Counted from the first letter of the stretch, positions 32,070 through 48,640 are shown. The stretch is 64,000 bases of DNA from Melastoma dodecandrum (GCA_029817715.1 JARUPY010000534.1:1862501-1926500), one strand, 5' to 3'. The notes: generated by a model not told the origin, from the letters alone. Numbers and translations are program-made.

Positions 32070-35000
32070 TCAGGTCGTGAAAAATGTCCAGATCTTCCTG
32101 CCAACTGAAGCCATTCCAGGATCACCCAAGTCTTCATCACTATCGTCGTCATAACCATCATCCTTGTTCAATATGGTCTCATCTTCATTAGGGAACCGTT
32201 CAATGGTATTGTTTTCATCATCAAACTCATTTCTATGCTCGCTCGTCGCATCCCCAGTGCCCTCAACAATGTCCACATTTTCAAACTGCCATTTCACAGG
32301 GAAGAAATTCTGAATCGTCAACTAATAATTCCACAATTCAGAAAAGGACATCAGCTGGAAGGTGAACGAAGGTTACCTCCAAGACCTTTTGCTCAGAGAA
32401 CTCCAGACTGATTGGTTGTCTGTCGTGGCTGTAGGGAAAATCTTCATCATGCTTACAATCGCCTAGGTTGCTTGAGGGGACAATCTCAACCATACTACCA
32501 TCAGCTGTTTTTCCATCATCATTAACATCCGTCTGTTTTCTTCCAGAGTTGATCAAGTCAGCTGAATTTTCTGCTGCTCTTGCATCACTCGAACTGGTTG
32601 ATTACAACAAATAAAAGCCATATCAATTTTACAGTAAAATCAGGTTTTTGATTTCTATAACAACAAAGTGAACCAGAGTGCCTCCTATGAAAATTATGCC
32701 AGGCAGATATAATTTAGTCCTTATCCTATCTCAGACTTCACACAAATACAGTCCTACCATCTCGCTTCACCCATCACCCATACAAATCAGGAACGCATTC
32801 CATCAGCACAGAACATCAACCCAAGAAAAGTCAATTTATTGTTGCTATTATTTCCTTGTCTTTTAAACCCGCCAAAATGATAAATGGTGAGAGTTTACTG
32901 CCAGTATAAACCAAAAACACTTCCCTTGAATATGGTTTTGATGCTGTCCAGGGGATTCACGGGTGACATCTATGTAAAATGGCGAGGGCTGTTAGAAAGA
33001 ACACTGTGATATCTCACTCTCAAAAAGGGACTTGACTCCTCCATTCTCTAGAGGAGAATAAAAACCTTCAACTTTCTCTTATCCCTCAAAACATCAGACC
33101 ACTTACCAAAAAAAAGAAACATCAGACCTAATCAAGGTGACAGGATATCAAGAAATAACATTAATTAAATATTTGAGATTCTAAATTTTAATCGTAACCA
33201 ATTTCTAAATGGCCAGTCTTCCTAATGGCCTGATCAGGTTCTTACAGCCTACCTCACGTCGTGTAAGTGGGGTTGTATTTCCATGTATTTCCTAGAAGAG
33301 ACGTAGTACTTTCAATTGAAAGTTTGGATGAACAAAATCTGATCGACTAAGATTTTATTGCGCTGTATATGATGCCAATTTGACTCGTCCAAAACAGACA
33401 TTTTTAAAAGGACGCTAATGGAAAGACTCTTGTATTTATCACGTTCAATTATACAACTGACAATACAAACAACAAGGCCTGATCCTCGGGTTAGATCAAC
33501 AAATAGTAAAACGGCACATAGCCAAACGGCTAATTGTGAATAACCTATGAAAATCAGCAAGGAGCAGCTTCTAAGGAAAGCAAAATACACTAAATCGTTA
33601 AATTATAACATTTTGCTGTCTGCATCAGCAACATAAACTGTACTGTCGTTAAAATCAAGGAAAAGAAGGGACTTACATTTTTCGATGCCGAAGATTATAC
33701 CGCCTCTGGCCTGGAGTCTGAACATCTCGGGGAATAGTTCTCTGCCGCTTTTTGCGCCCACTCACAACAACACTGTCAGAAGGCCCTTCACTTTGGCTTT
33801 CGTCCGGTTGATAATCGCTTGTCTGGGAGCTCTCAGCATGCTGACGCTTTCTCTGGGCTTTCCTACGTCCTTTGCCATTGTAAACCGAGTCCCTCTGACT
33901 GTCATCATTAACAGAAATATCTTCAGAAATCAATTCTGCATCCATCAGAGTTTTCCTTGCACTATTACTTGGATAAACAGGGAGAACTGATTCTGCTTTG
34001 TGAACACCAACCCCTTTCTTTGCCGTCTTTTGTCTATCCTCCTGTATAAATGATAGTTGGGCATCCAATGGACTTCTAATCCCATCAACCGAAGGTATAG
34101 GTCTGCGATCTGATTGCTCGGCTTTGTCCGATGACATAGATTCCATTACAGTAGCATGGTCCTGGAAAATCTGAACTGATGTCTCTGCTTTATCTTGAAC
34201 AGGCGCATGCTCCTGCTGATTCTTCTTGTTTTCTAAAGACCCTGACCCCACCAAATTATCTTCCGCCGAAGGCATCCATTTCTGTTGCGAAGAAACTGAA
34301 ACCGTGCCCCTTTCACCCGGAGATAAGCGGAAGATTTTAGATGCACACTTACGCAGGAAAGATGTGGGACCCCCAGAAAATGAACGAGGCGACACATCAA
34401 CTGATGCTTGCATAGGAGATCCATCTAAATAACTTTTATTAACAAGATTATTTGACAGTTCCAGCACCCGCTGCTCCAATGGAAGAACCTCCTCATCTCT
34501 TGTCAGTGGCATCTGAAGATCGGAGAGCATGAATTCCCTAAGCATCTCTCCACAAGTATCACAGTTCCTGAGCTTCTTAACAACCAAGAGAAAATCATCT
34601 CTTTCCTGGGAAAGCTGTAATCTTTGATCCTTAAGTTTACGGCTCATGACCATTAACTGATCAATGTCTCTATTCATCTCCTGTTGGTTTTCCTTAAGTT
34701 GCTTTTTATTCATTTCCAGGATCTGTTTACTTTTCTTCAGTGCCCGAGTTTCACTTTCTACTTCCTCCTTCTCTCTCAGCACATTCATTCTCGACTCATT
34801 TATGGTTTTTAGCTCTCTATCTCTTTCAAGCTCAAACTTCTCTTCCCTAGCGAGCAAAGCTTTCTCCTGATCATCCTCCCTTCTATACAGAGTAGCCTGA
34901 AAGTCCTCTTTCATTGTTTCAATATCTTGTAAGAGCTGTATGTGCTTGACTTTCAAATTTTCAAACGTGTTATTTTCCTCCTGTTCTGTCTCAACAGCAA

Positions 35001-38000
35001 ATGACTCCCTCTCAAGTTTTATAGACTCCAATTCTCTCTGCATATGTTCCTCCATTTTGGCTCTTTCCATATTCAGTCTTTTCTCCTCAGACAACTTCAG
35101 TTCTTCCAACTTAATATTTTCCTCCAAAAAGTCTTTTTCGCCTTCAAGACAAGATGCTCTATTCACATCCAGAGTTTTCCCAATCTCTGTCAATTTTTTC
35201 CTTATCCCTTTTCAACTCTTCTTGTTCTTTCATAAGCATCTCCCACTGACGATGACACTTTTCCAACTGCACCTTGAATTCTGTTTGCAGTCGAATGTGC
35301 TCTGACCTGTCATTGGACTTTGTTTGAAGGGATTCACTTGCTTCTTTGATATCCAACTTCCTTTCAGCAATATCAGCTTTTATTTTCTCTATTTCATCTC
35401 GGAGGCTCTGCAAAGTCTCTCTCTCTCTCAGAAGCTCCTTTCTTCCCATCTCCAGCCTTTCTGAATCGGCTATAATGGACTTTTCATGCTCCTCCAAGTT
35501 TTTGAATCTTGCTTCTATATCTTTTTCTTCTTCACTGATTTTCTTTTCCTTCATATCCAAAGCAGACACCCTTTTCATCAATTTATGTTCTCTGTGATTG
35601 ATTTCTGAATCGCATTGCTCAATTTCTTCTCTCTTGATTCTCAATTCCTTGTCAAGGTGTTTCCACCTTTCTGCTAGTTCTATGTTAAACTGAAATATTT
35701 CTTCCTCCAAGGAGGCATGCTGCTCATCGAGGAGCTTTGGAAATTCCACCTGCACACATCCATACGTGCCTCAGTCATTTCAACACATATGAATCATATA
35801 ATTCTTCAAGTCAACCTTAATGCACTAAAGTCTCCAGATATTGAGAATAAAATAACTCCAAAGGAGCAAAATTATTCAGGCATTTTTCCTACCATGCTAT
35901 AAAAGAGATACCATGCATCTGAAGCAAATCAATTCCATAAAAGTTGAGGCAGAATATGTAGCCCGGGATATGTCATCTCCAATACTTATCATGAGACCAT
36001 TTACGGAAGAAAGCTTTCTGCTGTAAAGATAGAGCTGCTAGGACACATTCTTACAAATGGTAATTTTAACCACTATTGGGATGGAGATTACGTCAACTAT
36101 CCATGTTAACAATAGTAGTTGGAAAGAATATTCTATCTTTCTTAGAGGACCACCAAAGTTGGAGATGTACTTTGCTTACTCCATTAAGCTATTTACTATA
36201 TGAAAACATATATCCACATGAGAAAATTACCATATAGTTTGAGCGTGTCATTAACAATTATCCAACAAGGAAAGCAACAACCAAGAAACAGAATAAACAA
36301 GTCTACAAGGAAGATGTATATTGAAGATTCATTACGTTTTCTTTATGTTCTAGCTTTTCCTGCCTCTCATTCAACTGCTCTTCCTTTGATTTCAACATGG
36401 TGGCAAGCACACACGATTCCTGAAAGTACACCAAATTTCAATGCGTAAATATATTTCACAATCAGAAACGAAAGATGATGACTATAACCAAGGCAGAAAA
36501 ATGAATTGACATATTCAAACTATAAATGAAAAGAAGTACTTCTTCCTTTGCAATTATGTCCCCCAGCCTCTTCTTTACATCTTGTTCCTTTTCCTGTAAT
36601 GTCACAGTGGATGACTGGATTGATTTATCGGCATCCTCAAGATATATCTCTGTCTCACTAAGAAATTTGCTTTTCTCATTTGCCTTGTCTTCTCTCTCAT
36701 TAAGGATCCTTCTATCTTCGCTCAGCTTCTTCTCCCGTTCTTGCAAACTCTTATCCCTGTCCATTAGATCTTCTCTTTTCTGATAAAATGTCGCCTTGTG
36801 TGCTTCTTGCCTGTGAGTTCAAATGACAGGCAACAACTTAAGTGCACGTTACTCATGATAACCATGGAAAAACTTTGATCAAACTACATACTCCGCTTTC
36901 AGGGACATTTGTTCCCTATGTAAAATATGCTCACGGGCCTCCAACTCCTGCATTTTTAGGTCCAATTCTGACCACTTGCAGTCAACCTCGGCAAGCTTGG
37001 CAGTAGCATCATGTAACTTGGCATTCACCTCCGCTGAGGTTTCCTCAATTCCAATGACCAAATTACTTGCTTCAGACAACTTCTTTTCAGATTCAAAACG
37101 GATCTCTTGCTGCTCTTTGTCTAATTCTCTCAATGATTTTTCAAGCTGTGTGAAATATTTAGACAATGATAACATGAAAACAAATATGAGCACAAAAACT
37201 CTTAACAGTAACAATCCACCAAAATAGTAAGAAAAACTAGATTATCAGTTCTTTGCTCTTAGAGGTTACAATTGTCATTACTTTTCTCAACAGATCATAT
37301 ATTATTCAAGTTTTTTAGATATTTCATGAACTTCATAATTGAACATGAATAGCTGATACAGAAAAATAACAGAAATAAAAGGAAACTACATGATGCATTT
37401 CAAATCATTCCATAAAGGATCATTGAACAAGGTACCACAGTTGAAAAATATTATATAACACCACAACCAAAGCAGGTGAAGAAAGTCCCAAAGATTATGC
37501 AGCATTAAACCAAACCAATAGGATAAAAAGCAAGTGGCATACATCAGCAACGCGCTGTTTCTCATGAATCAATGCCTCCTCCATAATATCTTCTCTCTTC
37601 TCAGCCTCAGAAACTGCAATCAAGTGAGACGACTGTTCGCGTTTATATAACTCTTCTACTTCTGCTAACTCCTGACTTAATTCGTCATGTCTGGATGTCC
37701 ACTCTTTCCTCTCTACAAGAAGCAGCCCCATATTGTACTGATAGTCATATAGCTGCAAACAGGTTTCATAAGGAGATGATATAGCCAATCTTGGAGCAGT
37801 AGACCACAAAAAAAAAACTCATCAAGTATGGATAACGTTTCATAAAAAGTGAAGCCTAAACTATCCACCTTTCTTTGAATAATGATTAGTAAATGCACAA
37901 GAAAAACAAAACACCTCATAATGTAGCATGGGTGAACTACATTATTTGCTAGTTTACACACACTCCTTATTCCCTCTAAGCATTACGGAAATGGCTACTT

Positions 38001-38556
38001 AAACAGATTGCCAAGAGCAAGATTGAATGCATATATGCTGGCCTACCCCACCAGATATAGGCTTGTTTGATTTAGGATAAAACTAATATGCACTGAAATA
38101 GAGCGTAAGGCCAGAACCGTTCAACAGTTCACGAAAGCCATGCTTCCGATATGTGTCGGGCAGTTTCTCCAGAAACCAAACAGCCTAAAGGCCAAAAACC
38201 ATCGCAAGCGACAACACCATGACTCGTCCAGACGGACTGATGAATTAGCATCGAACAGGAAAATCGGAACGTCAGGAGAAAAACAATAATACCTCATTTT
38301 CGAGCTTTTCAATCTTCTGGAGAAGGGCCAACCTGTCCTTCCTCTCCAATTCGGCCTCGTCCAGGAACCCGGCCTCCTTGAACCTCATCCAATCATCCAT
38401 GTCCTCCCTCCCTGCTGTCCCCTCCTCTCCAGCGGTCGCCAACGAGGCCCTGGGAGGTGGCGGGGGAGGAGGAGGACTGGACAAAAAACCGACCAACCTT
38501 CCATCAACGGCGCGAGGGGAGGAGTAGGTCTTCCGATTCCGACCCGGCGTCAACAT
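32070..38556 (-). CDS. CROWDED NUCLEI / NMCP1-type nuclear lamina protein, 8 exons, one frameshift
   Basis: Exons: 38556-38293, 37752-37543, 37145-36892, 36810-36540, 36419-36336, 35749-33677, 32593-32377, 32285-32070. A Pro-rich N-terminus (MLTPGRN) is followed by a very long coiled coil of charged heptads, a basic GRKKRQR likely nuclear localisation signal, RRYNLRHRK, an acidic stretch and the conserved tail KIWTFFTT. These are CRWN (lamin-like) proteins of the nuclear periphery controlling nuclear size and chromatin organisation. CRWN1 and CRWN4 classes are both possible. At about 35180 the frame changes: KIDRDWE continues in frame with LDVNRASC only if one A of AAAA is removed. Without it the protein would end after about 556 residues instead of 1195. 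Exon 6 is one base longer than phase demands, everything else is intact. Confidence 0.9.
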
Positions 38557-39492
38557 CACGGGATTTCCACCTCGATTAGGGATTGAGGAAGGAGAGATGG
38601 TGGGGGAGCTCAAATTTAGGGATTGTGATTGGAGGAAGAAAGGATCCGGATCAGATCAATTGCGGTAAACCCGATTACCCGGATCCGAACGCTAGTTAGG
38701 ATTAACGGCGCGTTTGGGAAGGTGAAGAAACCATGATATATATTTATTAAAAGCAAAATATATATTTATGAATTCAACTTTGAATCAACTTTTTATTTTA
38801 TCGTTAATTTAATTTGTTATATAATTTTTTCACCAATTTTTTATTTTAATTTTAATTTTGGGCAGGTCTTAAATTTCTTATAAATGTTCTTAATATAGTC
38901 TACCGATGTTCGATAATAATAGAGTTTCAACATCTCATTTATTTACCACATAATCCACTTTACTCGTAGTAGTAGCAATCCTCTAATTGAACATCATCCG
39001 ACGTTCATCGTTTTTTTGTACGTTTTAACTGTCCATGATTTTAATTCACTTTATCTTTTCATTAAAATTCTAAAATAAAAAAATATACAAAAAAATTTAA
39101 TAATTTTTTTTAATCGATAAATGAAAATTGTCTATTAAGGTTTGTTTGACTTACGTACGATAAAATTTATCAATACAAAAATAAAAATGAAAATTGATGA
39201 CAAAATTATATAACAAACTAAGTTAATAACAAAATAAAAAGTTGACTTAAAGTATCATTAATAGATAATTTGTCTTTATTAAATAGACAAATCAAACCAC
39301 ATCTTTAATTTATCAGCTGTGTGTGCTTCAATACGAATATTTACACGTCTAATTAATCTCCGTCGCCTACAAAATCCAGAAACCAAACGAAACCTACGAC
39401 GGACGGAAAACTCACACTTCCTCCTTCCTCTCTCTTGTCCAACTCCGGTAAGAAGAAGAAATTAGGGTTTCCGAGAGGCCACGGTAAAGGCC
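38557..39492. other. Bidirectional promoter region between CRWN and DCP5 copy A
   Basis: The two genes are head-to-head with 936 bp between start codons. The AT-rich middle holds no gene. The tandem duplication unit begins about 110 bp upstream of the CRWN ATG (cccgattacc near 38668), so the CRWN leader and promoter overlap the duplicated block. Confidence 0.55.
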
Positions 39493-43017
<3,525 letters not shown>

Positions 43018-43855
43018 CTGTTTGTTTTTTTATTTTTTTCCATTTTCTCTGGGTAGAAGATAAGTTTTTGCTTCTTGGTCAACTGAAGTGTGGTTTAGTT
43101 TGATGCACCTGTTGTTTGTGTGTGGTCGCCATTTGGGAGAACAATAGGGGATATTTTACTGTTATTCTGAGAGAAATTAGTAGGAATCTGTGAGCTTGGA
43201 CTGAAGGAGCATATAAAGGAGTTCGTTTTATGAAGGTACGGACCGCAACTGGGTTTGGATCCTTTATTTGTCTAGGCGGTTGGCAGGAAGCTCGAACCAA
43301 ATGTTTTCCGGATGGAGGGAGTTGGCTTCGTCTGTCTGGTTTGATCATGGGTTTTATCTGCATGCAGGTGAGGTGTCGGCGCGGCCAAGATTTAGGACGT
43401 AGCCTTCTATCTTTTCCGTGTCTATTTCAAGAACTGTTCCAGCTAGTGCACGACCCTATTCTTGCTCATCCCTCTGCCGGGTTCAATTGATCGGACTAGG
43501 TATATATTTGTGCACTGGACTGGTTTGAGCGCGGGCAAGGTTTGTTGATGGATTTTGGATGGGGATTAGATAATGCTGGAGGGTTCCAATTTTCTTTTGA
43601 TGGTCTGGCAAATAAAACTACTCTCAGCTGCTTGTTAATTGAAGTGATGAGAAGGTTATCCCTTCTTGTTGGGTCTGTTTTGCAGTTCAAACCTTATTTG
43701 TTTAGCAAGTCTTGCCTTTTTTCTTGAATTTGGAAATGCCTTAAATAAGAGGATCATGGTGCGTTTGGTTCCCTGATTTCAGCTCACTCTTGCACTTGGC
43801 TCCGCCAAGACCAGGTGGAATAGCATTTCATTTCTACTACTACTATTACTACTTG
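43018..43855. other. 3' flank of DCP5-A with sequence absent from unit B
   Basis: The first 215 bp matches unit B after DCP5-B. From about 43232 (after cgttttat) to about 43850 the sequence diverges from unit B and I see nothing recognisable in it; it is either an insertion in A or replaced sequence. Confidence 0.5.
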
Positions 43856-44357
43856 CCAGGGCATGTTCCCTGGTGGTGTTCTTCCTCGTACTTACCTGGG
43901 CTCTCCTCTTCAAGTCCAGCTTCCCTCCTCAACCGCAACAACACTCCCTCACTTCCTACGACCTGGGGCTTACCTATGCTGTCCTCCACCCTCTCTTCAT
44001 GGTCATTGGGATCATCCTCATCACCAGTGAAGGTCTGTCTGTCAGAGGAAACTCAATGTCCCACCCATTTCTCGTGTCTAAAAAGTACCCGCATCAGATC
44101 CAGTCTTGGAAAGCTTTTGTCCGTAGTACCCGTAGTACCTGACTTTAGTTTTGCCAGCAATTCTGGTGCACAGATGGTTCCCTGGATCAAGGAAGGCGAA
44201 GAAGGTCAGTTCACCTGTGGCTCCAAGGGTTGGCCTTGGCTTGTGGGGTTTTCGGGATGTGTACCAAATTCTTGGGGATCGATGGGGTCGTGTCCAACTT
44301 CTACGGTCTCCATTTTTGGATGGGAATCGCATGCATCTACCTATTCACTGCCCCATG

Positions 44358-46308
44358 GTTAATAGCAAGTTTGCACGTGGGATCTTACGATTTTGCGGGC
44401 CTTGATGAGTTGAAATGTGCCTAAAATTGGTTTTTTTGTGAAATCGTAGTGAATTTTGTGGGCCTTGATGAGTTAAAATGTGTCTAAAATTGTTTTTTTG
44501 AAATCGCAGTGAAATCATAAGATCATAAGTGATATTGTAGGGATTTCGATACCAAAAATCGTAATTTGGGCCGAAACTCTATTAAACCAAAGCCAAACCC
44601 ATCCCAATATGGTAAACTTACTTTTTCCAATCCCCTGACCCAAATGCAACGGTAATAGATCAAAAGAAATAAATTTCTAACCCCTTTTGTCTAGCTCCCT
44701 GGCCAGCAAGAGGTCAACGTTGAGGCTAATTAGGGGAACGTCGAGGGTCGGACGTCGACGAGTTCAAGTCGGAGGAGTTGGGTGGGTCGGACGGTGAGGA
44801 GTCTGTTGGAGAGAGGCACGATGCCAGTGGTGGTCTCTGCACATGTTGATTTTGAAAAATTTCAGAACTTTAATGACTTCCTTTCTCATCAGGTCTTAGT
44901 CAGAAGGGTCGGACGCTAAGGGTGGGAGGTTCAAGTTTTGCGTCAACTTCCATTTCAGGTAACTCCATTGCTGTCGTATTTTGTCAACATTGATAAGTGT
45001 CGGGAGGGTCGGAACATTTTATTAGGTAACTCCTTGTTTGTTGCAGATTAAGTGTTGCATCTCAGGAAGAACGTGAGCAAATTATTCAGGAAGACTCAAA
45101 TTCTAAGAATGCTAGGATGATGAAAAAAACTGAACATAAGTTAGCCCTTGTAAGTTATTGATCTTTTCAAACTGAGAATGCTTTTGTTGGGTTTCCTCGT
45201 ACCATGTGGGTAGCCGCCGAGTTTGAACTTGACTAGTCTGGTTGTTGTACTTGTTATTCTGAATCTATGTAAGAAACACCTTTCCAGTAAAATGGCACAC
45301 TATTTGTGCGAGGTTTGTACGGATGAACAGTTAGTTTTTAAAAAAATTCGCGAAAAACGGTCAAAGTTTCATAAATTACGCAAAACCCGTCGATGGGGCG
45401 CGTTTTCTGGGGGTTTTGAAAAAGTGTTTTGGGGGGGTTTTGAGAACCCGCCTCTTTAATAAGTAAATGAAGGGCAAGTTTTCAAAAGCCACCCTTCTAG
45501 TTGAGTTGGTTAAAGTAGCATCATAAATTGCGAAAGGTCTTGGGTTCGATTCCTATTAGCAACAACTTTGAATAATTTTTTTCTGAAAAACTAAAAAATT
45601 TTCATCCTAATAGGAATCGAACCCGAGACCTCTTGCAAACTAAGAGATTACGTGACCAACTGAGCTAGAAGAGCGTTTTTGATTTACTTATTAAAAGGGC
45701 GGGTTTTGAAAACTCGCTCCCCGAGAGTCTCTTTTTTTTTTTAAAGTGTTGAAGGGGCGGGTTACGAGAACCCGCCTCGGCCATTTTACACGAAGGGGGG
45801 TTTTTAAAACCCGCCCTCTTTGTTATTTGATAGGGGCATTTTCAAAACGCGCCCCTTCGACTGTATTTTGGTAATTTACGAAACTAATACAGTTTTTCGC
45901 AAATTTTTTTAAAAACTAACGGTAAATCCGTACAAACATCCTATTTTGTGCTAGATGAAATTTTATAGAGATTATCAATGGATTTTTTCCCGTGAGGATT
46001 CAATCTCGTCGTTATTGTGTCCGCTGAACTTCACCATTTATTTTCTACAGGTTGGCGTAGTGAACTTTGAGTTTCTGACCTACTCCAACCACATAGATAA
46101 GTGCATGATTTTTGTTATGCGTTTATGACTTGACACTTTTGTGAACTTATAGTGTGTTTTGTACGTCATCCTGCTTTACATTTTGTAACTCATCATCCTA
46201 CAAAATTTATTTATAATTTTGTAAACTCTTTCGATTTTACTAATGATCCTACAATTTACGATCTTGCAGTCCCCTCCCGATCCAGCGTAGGATCTCGATT
46301 TTAACAAA
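44358..46308. mobile_element. Inserted transposon sequence, probably a defective hAT element
   Basis: Compared with unit B this 1.95 kb is extra and lies at an exon/intron edge of CYB561-A. Its left part (44376-44840) recurs at 46463-48350. Near 46103-46135 the reading VMRL followed by a stop matches the end of the hAT transposase remnant at 52271. Words such as atcgtaa/aaatcgta are repeated at both ends, like hAT subterminal repeats. No clean target duplication was found, so class assignment is inference. Confidence 0.5.
45310..45940. mobile_element. Foldback Mutator-like non-autonomous element, 631 bp
   Basis: Flanked by ctatttgtgc (45300-45309) and ctattttgtgc (45941-45951), a 10-bp target duplication with one added T. 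Termini are gaggtttgtac and gtacaaacatc, and the inner terminal repeat is shared with the element at 1621. The arms carry gcgggtt/aacccgc modules and two tRNA-like segments in opposite orientation: A-box-like at 45498-45509 with B-box-like gggttcgattcc at 45542-45553 (+), and tagctcagttgg at 45667-45656 with gggttcgattcc at 45624-45613 (-). It is nested in older hAT-like sequence. Confidence 0.85.
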
Positions 46309-46536
46309 ATCTTATATCCTTGGGCATTAAAGCTCGACAATGTTTTAACAGCTTCCAATTTTGGTGTTATTTTCCTGTAGTGAATGATGGGTTTCAAGAG
46401 CTTTTGGCATCGAGGTGAGGCAAGGTCTACGAGGACCATGATAGTCAATATCGCGAGTTTCCACGTGGGATCTGTGGGCCTTAACGAGTTGAAACTTGCC
46501 TAAAATCGGTTTTGGTGAAATCATAAGCGGGATCAT

Positions 46537-47954
46537 TGATAACTCTATGAAAGTATAGTTATTTGGTACTCTTAACGGGGCTTTACATGGCTGGTTAGAC
46601 GAGTTTATGTTAGAGTTTTATAAGTTTTTATCGGTTTTTACTTCAATTTAGTTTTAAGTTACTTTTGTTATTTTATTAAATCTTAAGCTTATTTTGAGAG
46701 TAATTGGAAACTAGTTGATGCATCTTAGATTTGTTTTGATTTGATGTAGGTAAATGAAGAGAATCAGAAGTTGGGCAGGTGAAAAATGGACGAAATTTGA
46801 TAAAGTGTTGAAAAGTTACAAAAGCCGAAGAACGCGACCGTGCGGAATCAATAGACCACAGAGAGCAGAAGGATGCGTCCTTCAATCTCAAGGATGCAAC
46901 CTTCAACAATCTGCACAAGATCTCGCCAAATCACTTGATTCCTTCATTATTACGAGTTGAAGAGAGAGAATGCATTAATTAGTTACTCTTTTTATTATTC
47001 TTTGGTTATTCTATTATTTTTTTAGATCTTTGAGAATATTAGGAAATCTTTTAAGGGAACAATATATTCTCTAGGATAGTCTGAGGAGAAAGGATAGTTT
47101 TTCATTTATTTGAGTTTTTTTAGACTTTTGCTCTAAGGAGAAGGGGGAGGTGCCGACTAGAGTTCGAGAGAAGATCCGGACGAGGCGACTACTAACCAGA
47201 TCGGGAGATCGGGAGGGTGTTCCTTATATATTTTTCTTGATTTTTATGTCGATGCTATTTTTTTCTGAACTTTGGATGTTTTCTTATTTTAGTATGAACT
47301 AATTTTCTTATCTAAGGTGCTAAATTTGCAAGACTTGTCAAGGTGATTTTGAACGTGATTTATTTTATTTGAAAGTCTGGTGTTCTTTGATGTGCTTGCA
47401 TGTTTATTTTTCTGAAATACGATTGGCGTCGGTTTCTGAAATAACTCGGATTACCTTAGCATCGGGAGATGTAAGATTAATTTTAGAGGAAAATCGAAGA
47501 ACAGGTTAATAGAAACTGGATATAGGGATATCACAGTTGATATTAATTGGATTGACTATTAGGAGTAGATTAATAATGACCGTAGATAGGGATATCACGG
47601 TTAATATTAATTGAATAGAATGCTAGGAGTTAATTGAATATAGATCGTAGGGATACGTCTAATATATAGGAGAGCATGATTTAAATCCTCGGACAGCTTT
47701 ATCTAAACGTTCGATTGATCCACGACAAGTTAAGTAAATTTAGTTGCCCTAGGCTTTCTTATTGATATTTTCTCGTGATCCTTGCTGATTTTATTTTATA
47801 ATTTTCGTTTAATCCATCATTTATTCGATTAGTCTAGATAATATTTAGTGGTTTAATTGGTGTTCAGGAACAATTAGTCCTCGTGGGAACGATATCTTAA
47901 GTGCTATAATCGATTCGTGTGTATACTTGCGCACAACACATTTTTTGCAGGACA
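46537..47954. mobile_element. Solo LTR of an LTR retrotransposon, 1418 bp
   Basis: The unit begins TGATAACTCTATG and ends GCAGGACA (TG...CA) and is flanked by the 5-bp direct repeat atcat (46532-46536 and 47955-47959). Outside it, sequence related to 44504-44560 continues across the insertion, confirming the boundary. There is no second LTR, primer-binding site or coding region. The start and the gtgtatacttgcgcacaac near the end are familiar from Ty3-type LTRs, so that class is likely. Confidence 0.88.
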
Positions 47955-47959
47955 ATCAT

Positions 47960-48350
47960 AGGATCGAAATCGTAAATTTCAATCCCACAAATCGTAAGTT
48001 GGGCCACAACTATAAACCCAAGCCTGCATAGCGTAAATGCAACCCCTTTAGTTAGGGATGCCTAAACCCAACCCCTTTTGTCTCACTCTCTAGCTAACAA
48101 GGGTTTGACGTTTTGGCTAAGGGTCGAACCCTGAGGAGTTCAAGTTCTGAGGAGCGGGCCGGGTCAGACGTTGAGGAGTCGGAAGGATTGGATGCTACGG
48201 GTCGAAGGGTTCAATTTCTGAGGACCGCCGGGGGGGGGGGGGGGAGGGGTCAGGAGTTGACGAGTGGTGTGAGTTGGAGCTGAGGGTCGATCGAGTTGGA
48301 TGCTGAGCGAGGCGGGTTGGATGCTGAGTGGCTCAAGAGTGTCGACGATG
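47960..48350. repeat. Dispersed repeat, second copy of 44504-44840
   Basis: The two stretches share, in order, aaatcgtaa.ttgggcc, ccccttttgtct, agcaag/aacaag and strings of ggtcggacgttgaggag-like words. With 46463-46531 it forms a repeat copy split by the solo LTR. Confidence 0.6.
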
Positions 48351-48640
48351 AAACATTTTTTCGTTCATCGAGGTTTGCCTTATTCTGGTCTCATGGAACA
48401 CAATGATTTGTGGGTATTCCTTGAAGAATGTCTCCATTGGTGAGGAACACAATGAATGTCTCCATTGGCGAGGAATTTTAACCATGGAGTTCTGGGGATT
48501 TGGGAACTTGTCTATTGCATACTTATGATCACATTCTTTAGTCATGGAGATCTAGGAATCTTAGTCCGACTTTAAAGATTGTCTTTAGGTCCCGGGAATT
48601 TGTCCACTGCATTCTTTGCAAATTCTGTAACATTTGTTAA

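Larger units (their letters stand above)
43856..46437 (+). pseudogene. Cytochrome b561-type transmembrane protein, copy A, disrupted
   Basis: The pieces 43876-44040 (FFLVLTWALLF, AVLHPLFMVIGIILI), 44150-44357 (ILVHRWFPGSRKAKK, LALACGVFGM, GIDGVVSNFY, HFWMGIACIYLF) and 46309-46437 (GFQELLASR) follow the order of plant cytochrome b561 ascorbate-dependent ferrireductases. The ILVHRW piece and the GVFGM piece are out of frame by one surplus G after KAKK. A 1.95-kb insertion separates the second from the third piece, and the C-terminal exon is missing, replaced by more transposon sequence. The HPL and LHSW-type histidines of the haem sites can be partly seen (HP at about 44000; here LHFW). It cannot encode a working protein. 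Confidence 0.85.

Noticed and set aside
34940..35305. Plus-strand frames rich in Ser, Phe and Leu
   Set aside because: Antisense shadows of the CRWN coiled coil (Glu/Lys codons read backwards).
45610..45675. A genuine tRNA gene on the minus strand inside the foldback element
   Set aside because: A- and B-box words are good, but I cannot pair a full acceptor stem or a normal anticodon arm, and the mirror copy lies in the other arm.
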